Below are positions 8,803 to 17,345 of a stretch of DNA of 64,000 nt, piece after piece (the stretch's first letter is position 1; the number at the start of each line of letters is the position of its first letter). The DNA comes from Pseudoxanthomonas jiangsuensis (lineage in GTDB: Bacteria > Pseudomonadota > Gammaproteobacteria > Xanthomonadales > Xanthomonadaceae): NCBI RefSeq assembly GCF_010093185.1, contig NZ_PDWL01000017.1:1-64000 (forward strand), in the 5' to 3' direction. The notes beneath the pieces are model-generated. The model worked only from the letters and a program-made list of their open reading frames with translations, did not search any database and was not told the DNA's origin. Position numbers and translations under genes: made by a program.

Positions 8803-9737
8803 TTCGCGGCGGGCTGGGCAGTGGACTGGGTCCCATTATGCGACAGCGACCAGACGTAGGCGGCGACCAGGCGGGCGCGGGTCTCGCCCAGCAGCTCGCG
8901 GTGGGCGGGCATGCTGCCGTGGCGGCCCTGGGCGATGGTGCGCTGCAGGCTCTCGCGGCTGCTGCCGTACATCCAGTAGTCGTCGGTCAGGTCGGGCGCG
9001 CCGATGTCCGGATTGCCCTTGCCGTCGATGCCGTGGCAGGCCACGCACACGCCCTCGTACAGCTTCTTGCCCTGGGCGGCCATGAAGTTGTTCTGCAGGG
9101 TGTCCGGCGCCGACAGGGTGCGCACGTAGGCGATCGTGTAGTCCACCGCCTGCGGGCCGCCCATGCCGGTCAGGACCGTGCCCCACTCCGGCATCACGCC
9201 CTCGCGGCCGTCCAGCACCGTCTCCAGGATCCGCTCGGGGGCGCCGCCCCAGTGCCAGATCTCGTCGGTCAGGTTCGGGTAGCCGGTCGCGCCCTGGCCG
9301 GAGGAGCCGTGGCAGGTGGCGCAGGTGTTGCCGAAGATCGAGCGGCCCAGGGCCAGCGCCTTCGGGTCCTTCGCCAGCGCGTCGATGGCCTGGCCGGCGT
9401 AGGGCTTGAAGGTGAGCTCGAGCTTGGCGTCCTCGACCGCCTTGTCCTCGGCGTGCTCCTGCTTGGAGGTCCAGCCGCTGTAGCCGGGGATGCTGCCCAG
9501 GCCGCCGTACCAGAAGATGTAGCCGATGCTGAAGACGATGGTGATGTAGAACAGGTTGATCCACCAGCGCGGCAGAGGTTTGTTGTACTCGGTGATGTCG
9601 CCGTCCCAGGTGTGCAGGGTGTCCTCGGGCTTCGGATCGCCCGGACGGCGGCGCCCGGTCCACCACAGCAGCCACACGCAGCCGAAGATGTTCAGCGCGA
9701 CCAGGAAGATGACGTACCACGTCCATCCCATGCTCAT
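8799..9737 (-). CDS. ccoP: cbb3 oxidase diheme cytochrome c subunit CcoP
   Basis: 312 residues. N-terminal membrane segments (about residues 4-24 and 62-80), then two cytochrome c domains with heme motifs CATCH and CVACH. CcoP passes electrons from the cytochrome bc1 side toward CcoO/CcoN. The start overlaps the ccoQ stop by four bases (9734-9737). A second in-frame ATG is two codons in. Confidence 0.97.
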   Translation of the reverse strand: MSMGWTWYVIFLVALNIFGCVWLLWWTGRRRPGDPKPEDTLHTWDGDITEYNKPLPRWWINLFYITIVFSIGYIFWYGGLGSIPGYSGWTSKQEHAEDKAVEDAKLELTFKPYAGQAIDALAKDPKALALGRSIFGNTCATCHGSSGQGATGYPNLTDEIWHWGGAPERILETVLDGREGVMPEWGTVLTGMGGPQAVDYTIAYVRTLSAPDTLQNNFMAAQGKKLYEGVCVACHGIDGKGNPDIGAPDLTDDYWMYGSSRESLQRTIAQGRHGSMPAHRELLGETRARLVAAYVWSLSHNGTQSTAQPAAK

Positions 9738-9880
9738 GCGCGGTTCTCCCCCTGATCCTCTTCTTCCAGCGGCAGGCGTGCCGCATCCTCGAATTCACGC
9801 TTGCGCTTGGGGCTCCAGGCCCAGATCCAGCCGCCGACGAACAGCGCGATCAGCACGGCGGTGACGATCCCGGAAATCAT
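9734..9880 (-). CDS. ccoQ: cbb3 oxidase subunit CcoQ
   Basis: 48 residues: one membrane helix (about 4-22), then [19 protein letters not shown], the conserved CcoQ hallmark, and an acidic tail. It overlaps ccoO by four bases and ccoP by four bases, as is usual for this tiny subunit, which stabilises the oxidase complex. Confidence 0.93.
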   Translation of the reverse strand: MISGIVTAVLIALFVGGWIWAWSPKRKREFEDAARLPLEEEDQGENRA

Positions 9881-10506
9881 GGCTGGCCTCCCCGCGGCGC
9901 GTGCCGTCCCAGTCCCTGCAGGTAGGCGACCACCGCGTCCATCTCGGTCTTGCCCTCGACGTCGGCGGCGGCCTGGGCGATCTGCTCGTCGCTGTAGGGA
10001 TCGCCCAGGGCCTTGAGCGCGCGCATCCGCGCCGCGACCGTCTCGCCGTCGACCTCGTTGTCGCTCAGCCAGGGGAAGCCGGGCATGTTCGACTCCGGCA
10101 CCACGTCGCGCGGGTTGTGCAGGTGCACCCGGTGCCAGTCGTCCGAGTAGCGGCCGCCGACCCGGGCCAGGTCCGGGCCGGTGCGCTTGCTGCCCCACTG
10201 GAACGGGCGGTCGTAGACCGACTCGCCGGCCAGCGAGTAGTGGCCGTAGCGCTCGGTCTCGAAGCGCAGGGTGCGGACCATCTGCGAGTGGCAGTTGTAG
10301 CAGCCCTCGCGCACGTAGACGTCGCGCCCGGCCAGCTGCAGGGCCGGGTAGGGCTCGACGCCCTCCAGCGGCTCGATCGCCTCGGCCTGGAACATCAGCG
10401 GCACGATCTCGGCCAGGCCGCCGAACGACACGGCCACCGCGATCAGCACCGCCATCAGGCCGACGTTCTTCTCGACCTTCTCGTGGGGGTTGTGGTTTTC
10501 GCTCAT
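9877..10506 (-). CDS. ccoO: cbb3 oxidase monoheme cytochrome c subunit CcoO
   Basis: 209 residues with an N-terminal membrane anchor (about 18-38) and a single heme c site CYNCH within the conserved [22 protein letters not shown] region. CcoO accepts electrons from CcoP and feeds CcoN. It follows ccoN by 15 bases. Confidence 0.97.
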   Translation of the reverse strand: MSENHNPHEKVEKNVGLMAVLIAVAVSFGGLAEIVPLMFQAEAIEPLEGVEPYPALQLAGRDVYVREGCYNCHSQMVRTLRFETERYGHYSLAGESVYDRPFQWGSKRTGPDLARVGGRYSDDWHRVHLHNPRDVVPESNMPGFPWLSDNEVDGETVAARMRALKALGDPYSDEQIAQAAADVEGKTEMDAVVAYLQGLGRHAPRGGQP

Positions 10507-10521
10507 GGGATTCCTTCCTCC

Positions 10522-11961
10522 TCAGGCACGCACTTCGGAGGGGTCGACGGGCAGCAGCGGCTGCGGCTCGATGGCGGGGGCGGTGCGCCAGGTGCGCACC
10601 AGGTTCCAGGCCATCACGAACATGCCGCCCAGGACCAGCAGGCCACCGCCCAGGCGGATCAGGTAGTACGGATAGGTGAACCGGAGCGCCTCGACGAAGG
10701 TGTAGGTCAGGGTGCCGTCGTCGTTGGTGGCGCGCCACATCAGGCCCTGCATCACGCCCGCGATCCACATCGAGGCGATGTAGAACACCACGCCCAGGGT
10801 GTGCATCCAGAAGTGCAGGTCGATCGCCTTGACCGAGTACATCTGCTCGCGGCCCAGCAACTTGGGCAGCAAGGCGTAGATCGAGCCGATCGAGATCATC
10901 GCCACCCAGCCCAGGGCGCCGGCGTGGACGTGGCCCACGGTCCAGTCGGTGTAGTGCGACAGCGAGTTGACCATCTTGATCGACATCATCGGCCCCTCGA
11001 AGGTGGCGATCATGTAGAACGAGACAGCGACGATCAGGAACTTCAGGATCGGGTCGGTGCGCAGCTTGTACCAGACGCCCGACAGGGTCAGCACGCCGTT
11101 GATCGCGCCGCCCCAGGACGGGGCCAGCAGGATCAGCGAGAACACCATGCCCAGCGACTGCGCCCAGTCGGGCAGGGCGGTGTACTGCAGGTGGTGCGGG
11201 CCAGCCCACATGTACACCGCGATCAGCGCCCAGAAGTGCACGATCGACAGCCGGTAGGAGTACACCGGGCGGCCGGCCTGCTTGGGCACGAAGTAGTACA
11301 TCATCCCGAGGAAGCCGGCGGTCAGGAAGAAGCCGACCGCGTTGTGGCCGTACCACCACTGCACCATCGCGTCGACCGCGCCGCTGTATACCGGGTAGGA
11401 CTTGAACGGCCCCACCGGGATGGCGATGTTGTTGACGATGTGCAGCAGGGCGATGGCCAGGATGAAGCCGGCGTAGAACCAGTTGGCCACGTAGATGTGC
11501 TTGACCCGGCGAATGGCGATCGTGCCGATGTACAGCACCGCGTACGCCACCCAGACCGCCGCGATCAGGATGTCGATCGGCCATTCCAGCTCGGCGTATT
11601 CCTTGCCCTGGGTCAGGCCCAGCGGCAGGGTGATCGCCGCCGCGACGATCACCGCCTGCCAGCCCCAGAACACGAAGGCCGCCAGCTTGTCCGAGATCAG
11701 GCGCACGTGGCAGGTGCGCTGGACCACGTGCAGGCTGGTGGCCATCAGCGCGCTGCCGCCGAAGGCGAAGATCACCGCGTTGGTGTGCAGGGGCCGCAGC
11801 CGGCCGTAGCTCAGCCACGGCAGGTCGAAGTTCAATGCCGGCCAGTACAGCTGGGCGGCGATGAATACGCCCACGGCCATTCCCACGATGCCCCAGACCA
11901 CGGTCATCACCGCGAACTGGCGCACCACCTTGTCGTTGTATGTCCCCTGCACGCTTTGCAT
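10522..11961 (-). CDS. ccoN: cbb3 oxidase catalytic subunit CcoN
   Basis: 479 residues, twelve membrane helices. Conserved heme-copper oxidase features are visible: RTCHVRL near the low-spin heme region, [25 protein letters not shown] around the active-site helix, and histidines in [12 protein letters not shown]. It reduces O2 to water with high oxygen affinity and pumps protons. First gene of ccoNOQP, with an FNR box 59 bases upstream at a position that suits class II activation. Confidence 0.98.
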   Translation of the reverse strand: MQSVQGTYNDKVVRQFAVMTVVWGIVGMAVGVFIAAQLYWPALNFDLPWLSYGRLRPLHTNAVIFAFGGSALMATSLHVVQRTCHVRLISDKLAAFVFWGWQAVIVAAAITLPLGLTQGKEYAELEWPIDILIAAVWVAYAVLYIGTIAIRRVKHIYVANWFYAGFILAIALLHIVNNIAIPVGPFKSYPVYSGAVDAMVQWWYGHNAVGFFLTAGFLGMMYYFVPKQAGRPVYSYRLSIVHFWALIAVYMWAGPHHLQYTALPDWAQSLGMVFSLILLAPSWGGAINGVLTLSGVWYKLRTDPILKFLIVAVSFYMIATFEGPMMSIKMVNSLSHYTDWTVGHVHAGALGWVAMISIGSIYALLPKLLGREQMYSVKAIDLHFWMHTLGVVFYIASMWIAGVMQGLMWRATNDDGTLTYTFVEALRFTYPYYLIRLGGGLLVLGGMFVMAWNLVRTWRTAPAIEPQPLLPVDPSEVRA

Positions 11962-12292
11962 GCGGCCCGATCCTCAGTCTGAACGGGGGCGATCATCCCC
12001 CTGTGGGGCGATCCGGGCATTGATCGGAATCAATGCGCGTCGGACGGCGTCGGGTTACCCATTGAAACTGGCCGTCGCCATGCCCCGCTGACCGGGCAAG
12101 GAACCGCCTGGAGGCCGGGCGAGCCGGCCGACGCTGGGTAAGTCCTTGGCGCCCAGCATAAGCCGACGGCCGGTGCGTGGGCATTGGACCGATTGTCCGG
12201 GCCGTCGCCCATGGCAAGGATGCCGGTTGCGATGGGGCCTGCACGGCCGGGGCTGTATCGTGGGCGCCAGGCGCAAGGAAACGAGGATCGGG
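11962..12292. other. Divergent intergenic region ccoN / acyl-CoA synthetase
   Basis: 331 bases between divergent genes. It holds the FNR box at 12020-12033 and a -10-like GATGAT (minus strand, 11992-11997). The box centre is about 41 bases from the start site this -10 would set. I see no gene and no other clear element. Confidence 0.6.
12020..12033 (-). promoter_or_regulatory. FNR-type box upstream of ccoN
   Basis: TTGATCGGAATCAA, a perfect match to TTGAT-N4-ATCAA. It is the expected control site of ccoNOQP under oxygen limitation. Confidence 0.9.
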
Positions 12293-14995
12293 ATGAGCAC
12301 CTACGCCCTGGAAGCGGTCTTCCGGCCCAAGTCGGTCGCGGTGGTCGGCGCCAGCCCGCGCGAGCGCTCGGTCGGCCGGGCGGTGGTCCGCAACCTGCGC
12401 GAGGCCGGGTTCGCCGGCCCGGTCGGCCTGGTCAATCCCAAGTACCGCCAGATCGAAGGCACCCCGGCGGTGGCGCGGCTGGCCGACCTGCCGTTCCGGC
12501 CCGAACTGGTGGTGGTCACCACCCCGGCGGCGACGGTGCCCGGGGTGATCGCCGAGGCGGTGGCGGCGGGCGCGCGCGCGGCGGTGGTGGTCAGCGCGGG
12601 GCTGGGGCAGGGGCCAGGCTCGCTGCTGGAGAAGCTGCGCGAGATCGCCCGGCCCGCCGGCCTGCGGATCGTCGGGCCCAACTGCCTGGGGGTGATGGCG
12701 CCGCACGCCGGGCTCAACGTCAGCTTCGGCGCGCGCGGGCCGCTGAAGGGCGACCTGGCCCTGGTCTCGCAGTCCGGAGCGATCGCCGCCGGGCTGGTGG
12801 AATGGGGCGTGGCGCGCTCGATCGGGTTCTCGGCCGTGGTCTCGCTGGGCGACGCCCTGGACGTGGATTTCGGCGACCTGCTGGACTGGTTCGCCCAGGA
12901 TCCCAGGACCCGGGCGATCCTGCTGTACGTCGAGTCGATCCGCGACGCGCGCAAGTTCATGTCCGCCGCCCGCGCCGCCGCCCGCGCCAAGCCCGTGGTG
13001 GTGGTCAAGTCCGGCCGCCACGCCCAGGGCGCGAAGGCCGCGGCCACCCACACCGGCGCCCTGGCCGGCTCGGACGCGGTCTACGACGCCGCCTTCCGCC
13101 GCGCCGGGCTGCTGCGGGTGCACGCCCTGGACGAGCTGTTCGCCGCGGCCAAGACCCTGGGCCACCTGCGCCAGGCGCCCGGGCGGCGGCTGGCGATCCT
13201 GACCAACGGCGGCGGCATCGGGGTGCTGGCGGTGGACCGGCTGATCGACCTGGGCGGCACCCTGGCCGCGCTGGACGAGGCGACCGTGCGCCGGCTGGAC
13301 GCGGTGCTGCCGCCGACCTGGTCCCGTTCCAACCCGGTGGACATCGTCGGCGACGCCGACGCCTCGCGCTACGCGACGGCGCTGGAAGCCCTGCTGTCCG
13401 ACCATGAGAACGACGCGGTGCTGGTGATGAACGTGCCCACCGCGCTGGCCTCCTCCAGCGAGGCCGCCGACGCGGTGACCCGGGTGCTGGCGCAGAAGCC
13501 GCGCCCGGGTGCCGGCAAGCCGGTGCTCGGGGTCTGGCTGGGGCGCGAGGCCGACGCCTTGAAGTCGCTCGAGGCGGCCGGGGTGCCGACCTACACCACC
13601 GAGGCCGGCGCGGTCCGCGGCTATACCTACCTGGTCCGCCACCGCGAGGCCCAGCAGGCGCTGATGGAGACCCCGCCCAGCCTGCCGGAGGACTTCGTGG
13701 TCGACGCCGCCGCCGCCCAGGCGGTCGTCGCCGGCGCCCTTGCCGCGGGCCGGCAGTGGCTCGACCCGCTGGAGGTGACCGCGCTGCTGCAGGCCTACGG
13801 CATCCCGATCACCCCGGTGACCCTGGCCGCCGATCCCGAGGCCGCGGTCGCCGCGGCCGCGCCCCTGCTGGCCCAGGGCTCGCCGGTGGCGCTGAAGATC
13901 CTTTCGCCGGACATCGTCCACAAGTCCGACGTGGACGGCGTGCGCCTGAACCTGGTCAGCGAGGCGGCGGTGCGCGATGCCGCCGCCGGCATCCTCGACC
14001 GCGCCCGCCAGCTGCGGCCGCAGGCGCGGATCGAGGGCGTGACCGTGCACCCGATGATCGTCAAGGCGAAGGCCCGCGAGCTGATCGCCGGCATCGCCGA
14101 TGACGCCACCTTCGGCCCGGTGATCGTGTTCGGCCGCGGCGGCACCGCGGTGGAGGTGATCGACGACAAGGCCCTGGCCCTGCCGCCGCTGGACCTGCGC
14201 CTGGCCCACGACCTGATCTCGCGCACCCGGGTCTCGCGCATCCTCAAGGCCTACCGCGACGTACCGGCGGCCGACGAGCGCGCGGTGGCGCTGGTGCTGG
14301 TCAAGCTGGCGCAGCTGGCCGCCGACGTGCCGCAGGTGCGCGAGCTGGACATCAACCCCTTGCTGGCCGACCGCGACGGGGTGATCGCGGTGGACGCGCG
14401 GGTGGCGATCGCCCCGCATCCCGGCCCGGCGCAGAAGGGCCCGTGGCATACGAGCTTCGTGATCCGGCCCTATCCCAAGGAATGGGAGCGCACGGTCGAG
14501 CTGGCCCACGGCCGGCGGATGTTCGTGCGCCCGGTGCGGCCGGAGGACGAGGAGATGTTCCGCGGCTTCTTCGCCAAGGTCACCGACGAGGACCTGCGCC
14601 TGCGCTTCTTCTCGGCGGTGCGGCACTTCAGCCACGAGTTCATCGCCCGCCTGACCCAGCTCGACTACGCCCGCTCGATCGCTTTGGTGGCGATCGATCC
14701 GGACGACGGCCAGATGCTCGGCGCGGTGCGGCTGCTGGCCGACGCCAACTACGAGCGTGGTGAGTACGGGATCCTGGTGCGCTCGGACCTGAAGGGCTTC
14801 GGCATCGGCTGGCAGCTGATGCGGATCATGATCGAGTGGGCCGGCAGCATCGGCCTGCGCACGGTCGAGGGCCAGGTCCTGCGCGAGAACGCGACCATGC
14901 TGGCGATGTGCCAGCAGCTGGGCTTCCGCATCGCCCTGGACCGCGAGGACCCCACGGTGATGAACGTGACCCTGGACGTGGCCGCCGCGCCCTAG
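12293..14995 (+). CDS. Bifunctional acyl-CoA synthetase (NDP-forming)-like / GNAT acetyltransferase
   Basis: 900 residues. The first ~700 residues follow the Pat/PatZ architecture: CoA-binding fold (SVAVVGASPRERSVGRAVVRN), succinyl-CoA-ligase-like domain with a TNGGGIGVLAVD segment, and an ATP-grasp-like domain (VALKILSPDIVHKSDVDGV). The last ~170 residues are a GNAT domain (YGILVRSDLKGFGIGWQLMRIMIEW). In E. coli PatZ and Salmonella Pat the ligase-like part is inactive and the GNAT part acetylates lysines, notably of acetyl-CoA synthetase. Whether this copy keeps ligase activity cannot be judged by eye. Monocistronic. The start gives the canonical N-terminus. Confidence 0.9.
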   Translation: MSTYALEAVFRPKSVAVVGASPRERSVGRAVVRNLREAGFAGPVGLVNPKYRQIEGTPAVARLADLPFRPELVVVTTPAATVPGVIAEAVAAGARAAVVVSAGLGQGPGSLLEKLREIARPAGLRIVGPNCLGVMAPHAGLNVSFGARGPLKGDLALVSQSGAIAAGLVEWGVARSIGFSAVVSLGDALDVDFGDLLDWFAQDPRTRAILLYVESIRDARKFMSAARAAARAKPVVVVKSGRHAQGAKAAATHTGALAGSDAVYDAAFRRAGLLRVHALDELFAAAKTLGHLRQAPGRRLAILTNGGGIGVLAVDRLIDLGGTLAALDEATVRRLDAVLPPTWSRSNPVDIVGDADASRYATALEALLSDHENDAVLVMNVPTALASSSEAADAVTRVLAQKPRPGAGKPVLGVWLGREADALKSLEAAGVPTYTTEAGAVRGYTYLVRHREAQQALMETPPSLPEDFVVDAAAAQAVVAGALAAGRQWLDPLEVTALLQAYGIPITPVTLAADPEAAVAAAAPLLAQGSPVALKILSPDIVHKSDVDGVRLNLVSEAAVRDAAAGILDRARQLRPQARIEGVTVHPMIVKAKARELIAGIADDATFGPVIVFGRGGTAVEVIDDKALALPPLDLRLAHDLISRTRVSRILKAYRDVPAADERAVALVLVKLAQLAADVPQVRELDINPLLADRDGVIAVDARVAIAPHPGPAQKGPWHTSFVIRPYPKEWERTVELAHGRRMFVRPVRPEDEEMFRGFFAKVTDEDLRLRFFSAVRHFSHEFIARLTQLDYARSIALVAIDPDDGQMLGAVRLLADANYERGEYGILVRSDLKGFGIGWQLMRIMIEWAGSIGLRTVEGQVLRENATMLAMCQQLGFRIALDREDPTVMNVTLDVAAAP

Positions 14996-15100
14996 ATACC
15001 GGGCGCGCGCGCCGGCGCTGCCTCGCCCCGGCCGGTGCCTGCGCATGGCGTTCACGCCGCTGGCCTATCGTGCCGGGTGTTCCGACACGGCAGTGAAGCG

Positions 15101-16006
15101 ATGGAAGACGAGCCGATCGACGACGTGCTGGTGGTCGGCGCCGGCCCGGCCGGGCTGACCGCGGCGACCTACCTGGGGCGGCTGCACCGCCGGGTGCGGG
15201 TACTGGACGCCGGCGCCAGTCGCGCGCGCTGGATCCCGGAGAGCAACAACTGCCCAGGCTTTCCCCAGGGCATTTCCGGCAATGATCTGCTGGCGCGGCT
15301 GCGCGAGCAGGCCGAGTCCTTCGGCGCGTGCTTCGTCCAAGCCACGGTGACCTCGCTTGAGCGCGACGGGCAGGGCTTCTCGCTGCAGGCGGAGGACGGC
15401 GCGCTTTGGCGCGCGCGTGCGGTGATCCTGGCCACCGGCCTGAGCGACCACCTGCCGCCGATGGAGCATGTCGAGGAGGCGATCGCCTGCGGCGCCCTGC
15501 GGCTGTGCCCGGTCTGCGACGCCTACGAAGTCAGCGACCGCGACATCGGCATCTACGGGCCGTGGCGGACTCTCGTCGGTCACGTCCGCTTCCTGCGCGG
15601 CTACAGCGCGCGGCTGTCGCTGCTGCCGACCGATGCGGCCGGCGGGACTCCCGACCTGGACGGCGTGGAGGTCCGGGTCCTGCCCGCCGGCGGCCGGCTG
15701 CTGTTCGACGGGCGGCGTTGCGGCTACCTGGTCGAGGGGGACGACTGCTTCTGGTTCGACACGGTCTATCCGTTCCTGGGCTGCGACAGCAGCGCGCACC
15801 TGGCCCGGCAGGCGGGCGTGGCGCTGACGCCGACCGGCGAGATCCCGGTGGACCGCAGCCACCAGACCACCGGCGTGCCCAGGCTGTACGCGGTCGGCGA
15901 CGTGGTCAGCGGCCTGAACCAGATCTCGGTGGCGGTGGGCCAGGCCGCGGTGGCCGCGCTGCACGTGCACGCCCAGCTGCCGTTCGCGCCCCGCGCGCCG
16001 TTGTAG
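15101..16006 (+). CDS. Thioredoxin-reductase-like FAD oxidoreductase with degenerate NAD site
   Basis: 301 residues. FAD-binding GAGPAGLTAATYLG near residue 12, a redox pair CPVCDAYE at about residues 136-139 (the thioredoxin reductase CATC position), and the C-terminal GD motif (LYAVGDVVSGLNQISVAVGQAAVAA). The place of the NAD(P)-binding GGGxSA reads GIYGPWRTLVGH instead and the usual glycine pattern is lost, so it may use another reductant or a modified pyridine-nucleotide site. Substrate unknown. Its TAG stop lies within the left end of a palindromic repeat that starts at 16002. Confidence 0.8.
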   Translation: MEDEPIDDVLVVGAGPAGLTAATYLGRLHRRVRVLDAGASRARWIPESNNCPGFPQGISGNDLLARLREQAESFGACFVQATVTSLERDGQGFSLQAEDGALWRARAVILATGLSDHLPPMEHVEEAIACGALRLCPVCDAYEVSDRDIGIYGPWRTLVGHVRFLRGYSARLSLLPTDAAGGTPDLDGVEVRVLPAGGRLLFDGRRCGYLVEGDDCFWFDTVYPFLGCDSSAHLARQAGVALTPTGEIPVDRSHQTTGVPRLYAVGDVVSGLNQISVAVGQAAVAALHVHAQLPFAPRAPL

Positions 16007-16131
16007 GAGCCGGGAGACCGGACATTCGTCCGTTGAGAAGCGCCGGCGACCGTGGAGTCGGACGCATCGCTGGCGGCCGGTTCACGCAAAGACGCCCGCC
16101 ATGGCGGTCGCCGGCAAGACCGGCTCCTACA
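16002..16131. repeat. Palindromic TGTAGGAGCCGG element, copy 1
   Basis: Bounded by TGTAGGAGCCGG (16002) and CCGGCTCCTACA (ends 16131). The TAG stops of both flanking convergent genes (16004-16006 plus strand, 16127-16129 minus strand) fall inside these ends. Its right half aligns with the left half of a second copy at 31225-31331. Confidence 0.85.
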
Positions 16132-17344
16132 GGATGTCCGCTGGTACCCGCACCTGGCCTTCCATCAGGATCCGCGCGCTGCGGCTCATCACCGCGCGGG
16201 TCACGCTCCACTGGCCGTCGGCCTGGGCCACCGAGGCGCCGACCCGCAGGGTGCCGGAAGGATGGCCGAAGCGCACCGCCTCGCGCGCGCCGCCGCCGGC
16301 GGCGCGGTTGACCAGGGTGCCGGGCACCGCGGCGGCGGTGGCGATGGCCACCGAGGCGGTGCCCATCATCGCGTGGTGCAGCTTGCCCATCGACATCGCG
16401 CGCACGTTCAGGTCGATGTCGCCGGCGGCGATACGCTTGCCGCTGGACGACACGTAGTCCCGCGGCGGCGCCACGAACGCCACCTTCGGCGTGTGCTGGC
16501 GGGTGGCCGCTTCCTCCGGAGTACGGATCAGGCCCATGCGCAGGGCGCCGGCGACGCGGATCGCCTCCAGCTTCGCCAGCGCCGCCGGGTCGCCGTTGAT
16601 CGCCGGCTGCAGCTCGGTGCCATCGAAGCCGATCGCACCCGCATCCACGAACACGGTGGGAATGCCGGCGGTGATCAGGGTCGCTTCCAGCGCGCCGATG
16701 CCGGGCACCTCGAGCGTGTCGACCAGGTGACCGGTGGGGAACATGCTGTTGCGAGCGGGCGAGCCGCCGCCTTCGCCCTCGTCGGCCGGGTCGAGGAACT
16801 CCAGCACGATCTCCGCCGCCGGGAAGGTCACCCCGTCCAGCTCGAACCCGCCGTCCTCCTGCACCTGGCCGCCGGCCACCGGCACGTGGGCGAGGATGGT
16901 CTTGCCGATGTTGGCCTGCCAGATGCGCACGGTGCACACGCCATCGGCCGGAACCCGCGCCGGATCGACGTAGCCGGCGTGGAGCGCGAACGCGCCGGCG
17001 GCGGTGGACAGGTTGCCGCAGTTGCCCGACCAGTCGACGAAGTCCTGCTCGATCGCCACCTGGCCGTAGAGGTAGTCCACGTCGTGGCCGGGCCGGGTCG
17101 AGGGCGCCAGGATCACGCACTTGCTGGTGCTGGAGGTCGCCCCGCCCATGCCGTCGGTCTGCTTGCCGTAGGGATCGGGCGAGCCGATCACCCTTTGCAG
17201 CAGGCGGTCGCGCGCCCGGCCGGGCGCCTGGGCGGCCGGCGGCAGGTCCTCCAGGCGGAAGAACACGCCCTTGGAGGTGCCGCCGCGCATGTAGGTAGCG
17301 GGGATGCGCAGCTGCGGCGCGTGCGGTCGGGTCGGATGCGCCAT
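16127..17344 (-). CDS. prpF: 2-methylaconitate cis-trans isomerase PrpF
   Basis: 405 residues, close to the usual ~395. PrpF signatures: IPATYMRGGTSKGVFF at the start, SGNCGNLSTAAGAFA in the first third and MGKLHHAMMGTASVA near the end. PrpF isomerises trans-2-methylaconitate made by AcnD so that aconitase can finish the 2-methylcitrate cycle of propionate breakdown. One base separates it from the acnD stop, so the two form an operon. prpB, prpC and a prpR regulator are not next to it. Confidence 0.95.
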   Translation of the reverse strand: MAHPTRPHAPQLRIPATYMRGGTSKGVFFRLEDLPPAAQAPGRARDRLLQRVIGSPDPYGKQTDGMGGATSSTSKCVILAPSTRPGHDVDYLYGQVAIEQDFVDWSGNCGNLSTAAGAFALHAGYVDPARVPADGVCTVRIWQANIGKTILAHVPVAGGQVQEDGGFELDGVTFPAAEIVLEFLDPADEGEGGGSPARNSMFPTGHLVDTLEVPGIGALEATLITAGIPTVFVDAGAIGFDGTELQPAINGDPAALAKLEAIRVAGALRMGLIRTPEEAATRQHTPKVAFVAPPRDYVSSSGKRIAAGDIDLNVRAMSMGKLHHAMMGTASVAIATAAAVPGTLVNRAAGGGAREAVRFGHPSGTLRVGASVAQADGQWSVTRAVMSRSARILMEGQVRVPADIL

Positions 17345-17345
17345 G

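Noticed and set aside
11993-15055. A ~1020-residue open frame on the minus strand
   Set aside because: Antisense of the acyl-CoA synthetase/GNAT gene with low-complexity composition.
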